Of a stretch of DNA of 64,000 nt, positions 59,197-64,000 are shown in pieces. Location: contig JAVBMN010000011.1 of the NCBI GenBank assembly GCA_031552405.1, positions 62,001 through 126,000 of the forward strand, written 5' to 3'. The DNA is from UBA1794 sp031552405 (GTDB lineage Bacteria; Bacteroidota; Bacteroidia; Bacteroidales; Bacteroidaceae). Each line of letters begins with the position of its first letter. The first letter of the stretch is position 1. The position numbers were made by a program, and so were the translations under genes. Under the pieces are notes generated by a model. The model worked only from the letters and a program-made list of their open reading frames with translations. It was not told where the DNA came from and ran no database searches.

Positions 59197-61455
59197 ATGA
59201 GAAATACCAAGAAAACTGAGCTGAATGCAGAAGAACAGCTTATCCAGGAACATTTTGATGCCCTCATAAATGACTATCTGGCAAGCAATCACCTTAAGCG
59301 GGTGGAGCGCATCACAAAGGCTTTCAACTTTGCCCACCAGGCGCACAAAGGAATAAAACGGGCCGGGGGAGAGCCTTACATCTTACACCCCATTGCCGTG
59401 GCACGCATCGCATGTACGGAGATAGGCTTGGGTTCCACTTCCATTTGCGCTGCCCTCCTTCATGATGTGGTGGAGGATACGGATTATACGGTAGAAGACA
59501 TTAAAAACATATTCGGAGACAAGATAGCGCAGTTGGTAGACGGGCTCACCAAGATCTCGGGCGGTATCTTTGCCGATACAAACTCTTCCATACAGACGGA
59601 GAACTTCAGGAAACTCTTCCTGACCATGAATGATGACATCCGTGTGATCCTCATCAAGATGGCCGACCGCCTGCACAACATGCGTACCCTGGGTGCGCTT
59701 CCCCCCAATAAACAATATAAGATTGCAGGAGAAACCCTGTACATCTACGCCCCGTTGGCCAATCGACTGGGACTGAATAAGATAAAGTCGGAGCTGGAAG
59801 ATCTCAGCTTCCGCTATGAACATCCGGATGAGTACGACATAATTGTAGAAGAGCTGAAAGCCGGAGAAAAGAAACGCAACGAGGTATTCACCATCTTTGC
59901 CGATCCCATCCGCAGTGCGCTTAATGAGATGGGATTTGAGTACACCATCAGTCAACGTATCAAAAGCATATACTCCATCTGGAAGAAAATGCAGACAAAG
60001 CATATCCCATTCAGTGAGATCTATGACCTCATGGCGGTACGCATTGTGTTTAAACCCAAAGAAAACCAGCCCGAGAGTCGCCAATGTCTTGATATCTACG
60101 ACTCCATTGCCAGCATTTACAGGTATCACCCCGACCGTTTTCGCGACTGGGTGAACAGCCCCAAGAGCAACGGCTATGAGGCCCTGCATGCTACCTTTAT
60201 GAGTAAAGGAGAATGGATTGAAGTGCAAATCCGCAGTGAACGTATGCACGAAGTAGCCGAGAAAGGATTTGCAGCACACTGGAAGTACAAAGGCGCCTCT
60301 GCCTCTGCGGATGATACCAGTGAAGGAGATTTGGATAAATGGCTCAAGAGAATCAAGGATGTATTGGATAATCCTGATCCGGACAAGACCGACTTGCTGG
60401 ATGATATCAAACTCAACCTGTCCGACTCCGACATCTTTGTCTTCACGCCGAAGGGAGAACTCCGAACCATTCCGCAGGATTCTACTGCGCTCGACTTTGC
60501 TTTTCACATACACACCCTTGTAGGCGTGCACTGCATCGGGGCAAAGGTAAACCATAAGTTAGTGCCTCTGAGTTACAAACTGCAGAGTGGCGACCAGGTG
60601 GAAATCCTTACCTCCAAGTCGAAACGCATCCAGGAATCCTGGCTCAAGTTCATCACCACCTCGCATGCCAAGGGCAAGATTCGTACCTTCCTGAAGCTGG
60701 AAGCTCGTGAATACGAGAAGCAGGGATATGAGATGTTAAACACCTTCCTGAGGGAAGAAAACATCCTCTCCGACGAGCAAACCCTCAGTAAGCTTTGCGA
60801 ACTACACCAGCTGGAAACAAAGGAGCAACTCTACACCGCCATTGGTAATGGTAACATCAAACTGGGTGAAGATGAGATCAATCTGTTGAGCGACAAGTCC
60901 ACAAACAGAAGCTGGAAGAACCTTTTCGGTCTTAACAGGATCACCTCAAAAGAGAAAGACGAAAATATCCTATCCAAGGATCTCGATACCAAGAAGATAC
61001 TGAACCTTACGGATGAAATGATTCATCGCGGAGTAGAGATGGCCCCGTGCTGCAACCCCATTCCCGGCGATGATGTGGTGGGATACATCAACGAGCAGGA
61101 AAAGCTTATTATCCACAAACGGCAGTGCCAAACGGCCATCCGACTAAAAAGCAGTTTCGGCAACCGTATCATTGCCGTGAAATGGAACACTCATAAGAAA
61201 CATCCCTTCAGTGTGCCCATCTATCTGAAAGGAATCGACGGCAAGGGTGTCTTGAATCAGATTACCCAGGTGATCTCTACTAATCAGGATATTGACATCC
61301 GTAGTATCCACATTGAAACCAATGCGCAGGTCTTCGAGGCTAAACTGCGGATAGAGGTATACCACCTAAAGGAAGTAAAGCAGCTCCTCTCGGCCCTGTC
61401 CAAGATAAAGTCCGTGAAGGAATGTATACGGATGGAGAATAACTACACCAAGTAA
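59197..61455 (+). CDS. Bifunctional (p)ppGpp synthetase/hydrolase (RelA/SpoT family)
   Basis: 752 residues. The HD hydrolase domain (about 40-200) has HQAHKGIKRAGGEPYILHP and LLHDVVEDTDY. The synthetase domain (about 255-370) has DLMAVRIVFK and PKSNGYEALHATFM. A TGS domain (TPKGELRTIPQDSTALDFAF), a zinc-finger-like stretch (MAPCCNPIPGDDVVGY) and an ACT domain (about 675-752) follow. All domains needed for making and breaking (p)ppGpp are present, so it probably runs the stringent response. Start 68 bases behind the transglycosylase gene; its operon membership is likely but not certain. Confidence 0.94.
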   Translation: MRNTKKTELNAEEQLIQEHFDALINDYLASNHLKRVERITKAFNFAHQAHKGIKRAGGEPYILHPIAVARIACTEIGLGSTSICAALLHDVVEDTDYTVEDIKNIFGDKIAQLVDGLTKISGGIFADTNSSIQTENFRKLFLTMNDDIRVILIKMADRLHNMRTLGALPPNKQYKIAGETLYIYAPLANRLGLNKIKSELEDLSFRYEHPDEYDIIVEELKAGEKKRNEVFTIFADPIRSALNEMGFEYTISQRIKSIYSIWKKMQTKHIPFSEIYDLMAVRIVFKPKENQPESRQCLDIYDSIASIYRYHPDRFRDWVNSPKSNGYEALHATFMSKGEWIEVQIRSERMHEVAEKGFAAHWKYKGASASADDTSEGDLDKWLKRIKDVLDNPDPDKTDLLDDIKLNLSDSDIFVFTPKGELRTIPQDSTALDFAFHIHTLVGVHCIGAKVNHKLVPLSYKLQSGDQVEILTSKSKRIQESWLKFITTSHAKGKIRTFLKLEAREYEKQGYEMLNTFLREENILSDEQTLSKLCELHQLETKEQLYTAIGNGNIKLGEDEINLLSDKSTNRSWKNLFGLNRITSKEKDENILSKDLDTKKILNLTDEMIHRGVEMAPCCNPIPGDDVVGYINEQEKLIIHKRQCQTAIRLKSSFGNRIIAVKWNTHKKHPFSVPIYLKGIDGKGVLNQITQVISTNQDIDIRSIHIETNAQVFEAKLRIEVYHLKEVKQLLSALSKIKSVKECIRMENNYTK

Positions 61456-61476
61456 ACAGTGGCTTCTCCGGAGGGG

Positions 61477-61785
61477 TTAGTCTAGCACCTCCATCAAAGT
61501 GGGGATACCTATAATCTTGTCTTTAAAGGTTTTCTGCATCTCTTCATTCAGCGCTACGCCTTGCGCTGTGTGCCAGCGGTGCAGCTCGGCGCTGTTCTCC
61601 ACCTCCCATTGCATGGAAAAACACTCACTGCCCTCCTCGCGATGGCTCAGGATGCGGCAGATGCGAGGATTCTTCATGGCAAAGCCTCCCTTTTCCACCT
61701 CAGGTATCAGCACCTCATGCAGCCAGATGTAAAAATTACGTGCCTGCTCACTTTCTACGTGGTATGTGGTATTGTATACTAACAT
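61477..61785 (-). CDS. DUF4286 family protein
   Basis: 102 residues, single ferredoxin-like domain: MLVYNTTYHVESEQARNFYIWL at the start and EGSECFSMQWEVENSAELHRWH in the middle. Small cytoplasmic protein of unknown role, typical of Bacteroidetes. Convergent with the rel gene (21-base gap) and divergent from the barrel gene. Confidence 0.85.
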   Translation of the reverse strand: MLVYNTTYHVESEQARNFYIWLHEVLIPEVEKGGFAMKNPRICRILSHREEGSECFSMQWEVENSAELHRWHTAQGVALNEEMQKTFKDKIIGIPTLMEVLD

Positions 61786-61930
61786 GATTATCTGGATTTA
61801 TTGATCTGCAAAGATACTCTTTTCCTGCAGAAACAGACTCCATTTCTTAATTCTTATTAATAATGAGGGAGGCGGCCTGACAAATCTTTGCACCGGGGTG
61901 TTATAGCTTAAAACAACTTTAATAGAAAAC

Positions 61931-62506
61931 ATGATGAGAAAATTAGTATTCTTGGTAGCGCTCTGTATTGCTTCGATAGCAGCAAATGCACAGCAACGTT
62001 TTGAACCATCCGTTCAGTCTTACTATGATTTCAGTATCGACAATTACGACAACAAGGCTTTTGGTATCGACCTGATATTGGGATGGAGATTCTGTGATTA
62101 CTTTAAGGCCGGTATGGGTGTCGGCTTAGGAGGAGCAGATGTATTGGCATACGAGAGAACCACTCCTTTGATGCACTACGAAACATGGGACAATATTGTA
62201 ACCCTTCCGCTCTATGCCAACGCGAAAATGAACCTGTTTAAGGAAGGTATTTCACCGTTTGTGTCCTTTGATATCGGTTATACCTTCAGTCTGGATAATA
62301 GTGTAGACGGCTTGGGACTCATGTTAAGGCCTGCCGTGGGAGTTGACATCCCTGTAGGCGACAAGAGCAAGATCTATGTATATGTAGGTTATAAGTCTCA
62401 GCAGTTCCAGAAGAGATTCTATTCAAACATCGTTGACGCTGATTCATATAGCAAATCCACCAAAACAGCTTCGCAACTTGAAGTGGCCCTTGGTTACAGC
62501 TTCTAA
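61931..62506 (+). CDS. Small outer-membrane beta-barrel protein
   Basis: 191 residues with a signal peptide (LVFLVALCIASIAANAQ). Alternating hydrophobic and polar strands and a C-terminal aromatic residue (SQLEVALGYSF) mark an eight-strand barrel of the OmpA/PorT-like type. It has no plug domain and no clear partner. A near-match -7 box (AATCTTTG, 61883-61890) lies upstream. Confidence 0.8.
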   Translation: MMRKLVFLVALCIASIAANAQQRFEPSVQSYYDFSIDNYDNKAFGIDLILGWRFCDYFKAGMGVGLGGADVLAYERTTPLMHYETWDNIVTLPLYANAKMNLFKEGISPFVSFDIGYTFSLDNSVDGLGLMLRPAVGVDIPVGDKSKIYVYVGYKSQQFQKRFYSNIVDADSYSKSTKTASQLEVALGYSF

Positions 62507-62569
62507 AGAAAATGTATTATTCATAGTGCAAAGCGCGGCTCCGGCCGCGTTTTGTGTTTTGTACACCTT

Positions 62570-62800
62570 CTGGTGCGCACGAAATCTCATGCGCACCAGG
62601 CGAAGAACTAGTGCGCACGAGTTCAATAATTGGTGGGCATCAATTAGTGGACTGATGCGCATCAGTTTTTTGACTCTTTAAATGTGAGAAAATCAAGAAG
62701 TTACGTATGTGAATAGCTTAGGCCTGCAGTACGACAAACTCAGGCCTGAATTTGTTGAAACTCAGGCCTGAGTTCCTTCAAGCGTAGGCTTGCGTTTTGA
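62570..62800. repeat. Composite palindromic repeat cluster, copy D
   Basis: CTGGTGCGCACGAAATCTCA faces GCGCACCAG (62570-62599). Then come AGTGCGCACGAGTT, TTGGTGGGCATCAATTAG and CTGATGCGCATCAG (62652-62665). TAGGCCTG follows at 62719-62726, and CAGGCCTG at 62741-62748 and 62763-62770, the last two in AAACTCAGGCCTGA-like units. It fills the gap between two convergent genes. Confidence 0.8.
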
Positions 62801-62805
62801 AAGAG

Positions 62806-62960
62806 GTTTCCTTCCACTTTTCATACTTCACTTTTGGGATACACTTCCACACGTTCCACCTTCCACGAATTTCTAGATATGTACCCGTAAAAGCCTCGGG
62901 TGGAACTTTAAAAAGATACAGCCTCCACTCGGAAACCCTTTGCTGAAAGGCATTTCAGAG
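62806..62960. repeat. CTTCCAC repeat array, variant in copy D
   Basis: TTCCTTCCAC at 62809, ACACTTCCACACGTTCCACCTTCCACG around 62850 in parts, then GGTGGAAC near 62901 and GTGGAACGTGGAGG near 62967. The arrangement, forward units then inverted ones, parallels the CCTTCAC arrays, but with TTCCAC as the core. Confidence 0.55.
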
Positions 62961-64000
62961 AGATAGTGGAACGTGGAGGGTTGTGTCGAGATTCTTCATT
63001 TCCAGCTCCAGCAGTTTCTTTTTTCTCCAGATGCCTCCACCATAACCGGTGAGGGTACCATCGGCTCCGATAACGCGGTGGCAGGGTAGGAGGATGGAAA
63101 TTTTGTTCTTCCCGTTCGCATTGGCAACAGCTCTTACGGCGGATGATTTTCCCAATAGCCGGGCTTGCTGGGCGTAGGTGGTTGTGGAACCGTAGGGTAT
63201 TTGCAACAAGCCGAGCCATACTTGTTTCTGGAATTCTGTACCTGCCAAGTCTAGCGGGATATCAAACTGACGCCGTTCGCCCTTGAAATATTCTTCCAGT
63301 TGTTTGCGGAGCAGATCGAAGTAGGGATTCTCTCCTTGCACGAGAGGTGCTTCCAGGTAGGTGCTCAGTTGTTTGAGTTCCAGTTCCAGCAGTTTATAAT
63401 CGGCAAATTCGAACATGCAGATTCCCTTGTCGGTGGCGCCGGCTATCATGGTTCCCAGATCTGTTTCGATGCGGGTGATGTTTATAATCCGCTTGTGTTT
63501 GCTGTGAAGGGGAGAAGCTCCGATGATGTGTTTGAACATGCTGTTGAAACCACTCAGGGAATCATAACCCGATTCATAAGCGGCATCTGTCACACTCTGG
63601 CCCGACTGGACGCGCTGGAAGGCATTGTTTGCCCGCTGCATACGTTGGTAGGCATGGAAAGTCAGCTTATAGTTTTTCAAGAACCAGCGGCGAACCTGAT
63701 TGGGTTCCAGTTCCAGACCTTTGAGGTCTGCATCCTTTATCTTAATGGTGGGATGCTCTTCCATGTACTTTAACAGGCGGCTGATGTGTGGAGGCGGGTT
63801 CCCCAGCTTTTCCAGCGGCTTGCACACCTTGCAGGGTCTGTAGCCGTGGAGCATGGCTTCTTGGGGCGAAGGGAAAAACTCCACATTCTCCAATTTGGGT
63901 TTGGCCGGGCATGTGGGGCGGCAAAATATACCGGTGGTTTTTACTCCTACCACGAATACTCCTTCAAAAGAGCTGTCTCTCTCTATGAATGCTTTGTAGA
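62955..64000 (-). CDS. ada: Ada: bifunctional alkyl-DNA repair protein and regulator, 5' end outside the window
   Basis: About 348 residues are visible; the frame stays open to the right edge (YKAFIERDSSFEGVFVVGVKTT), matching the start of Ada, so the start codon lies beyond 64000. The N-terminal zinc domain has TGIFCRPTC and CKVC, the four Cys that bind zinc and take up a methyl group. An AraC-type HTH follows (YESGYDSLSGFNSMFKHIIG). The C-terminal O6-methylguanine transferase has the acceptor Cys in LLPCHRVIGADG. It removes methyl groups from DNA and, once methylated, activates alkylation-repair genes. Confidence 0.92.
   Translation of the reverse strand, partial: YKAFIERDSSFEGVFVVGVKTTGIFCRPTCPAKPKLENVEFFPSPQEAMLHGYRPCKVCKPLEKLGNPPPHISRLLKYMEEHPTIKIKDADLKGLELEPNQVRRWFLKNYKLTFHAYQRMQRANNAFQRVQSGQSVTDAAYESGYDSLSGFNSMFKHIIGASPLHSKHKRIINITRIETDLGTMIAGATDKGICMFEFADYKLLELELKQLSTYLEAPLVQGENPYFDLLRKQLEEYFKGERRQFDIPLDLAGTEFQKQVWLGLLQIPYGSTTTYAQQARLLGKSSAVRAVANANGKNKISILLPCHRVIGADGTLTGYGGGIWRKKKLLELEMKNLDTTLHVPLSL

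Noticed and set aside
59383..60555. Reverse frame of 390 codons opposite the rel gene
   Set aside because: Shadow frame; the forward strand encodes all domains of a RelA/SpoT protein.

Overview
The window comes from a chromosome of the order Bacteroidales, most likely a Bacteroides-like gut species. Promoters fit the Bacteroidetes form (TTTG, about 19-21 bases, TAnnTTTG). Genes lack clear Shine-Dalgarno sequences. The gene families are also typical: a SusR-type regulator, GH31 and GH127 glycosidases, heparinase-like lyases, DUF5683 next to parAB, DUF4286, and an UpxY-like remnant. Base composition by eye is moderate, with some AT-rich genes between 26.7 and 31.6 kb. Family calls come from reading motifs, not from database searches.

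Layout. 0-9 kb: a partial cation-diffusion exporter, a DUF1349 lipoprotein, a long repeat-filled gap, a PIF1-like helicase with TPR repeats, an AsmA-like protein, a YrdC/Sua5-type enzyme and an Ala-rich secreted protein. 9-20.4 kb, reverse strand: two secreted GH31 glycosidases, a membrane-spanning SusR-type AraC regulator, an AlbA_2-type protein with a heptapeptide repeat, and a DUF1801 protein. 20.4-31.6 kb, forward strand: a large heparinase-like lyase, then secreted proteins (thioredoxin-like, serine hydrolase, two DUF4419 paralogues, aspartyl-protease-like, SIMPL). 31.7-35.5 kb: a lipoprotein tyrosine phosphatase and a GH127 enzyme. 35.7-42.6 kb: a TetR-controlled efflux operon (TolC, HlyD, two ATPases, two permeases) resembling E. 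coli cecR-ybhGFSR. 42.8-47 kb: an orphan histidine kinase, a second heparinase-like protein and a MerR regulator.

48-64 kb is mostly housekeeping: a PurF-like protein lacking its N-terminal nucleophile, tRNA-Gln, rsfS-ftsH-cdsA (forward), surE-lpxB (reverse), then parA-parB-DUF5683-lytic transglycosylase-rel, DUF4286, a small outer-membrane barrel and a partial Ada protein.

The most unusual signal is not in the genes. Four long intergenic gaps (1.9-2.5, 32.9-33.1, 47-48 and 62.5-62.9 kb) carry the same kinds of degenerate 20-24-base units built around the palindromes CAGGCCTG and (G/A)TGCGCA(C/T). Three of the four also carry arrays of CCTTCAC/GTGAAGG, or a CTTCCAC variant. The third gap also holds a 244-bp MITE-like element with perfect 24-base terminal inverted repeats and what looks like an internally deleted NusG/UpxY-type antiterminator gene. 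I cannot assign this composite repeat system to a named family.
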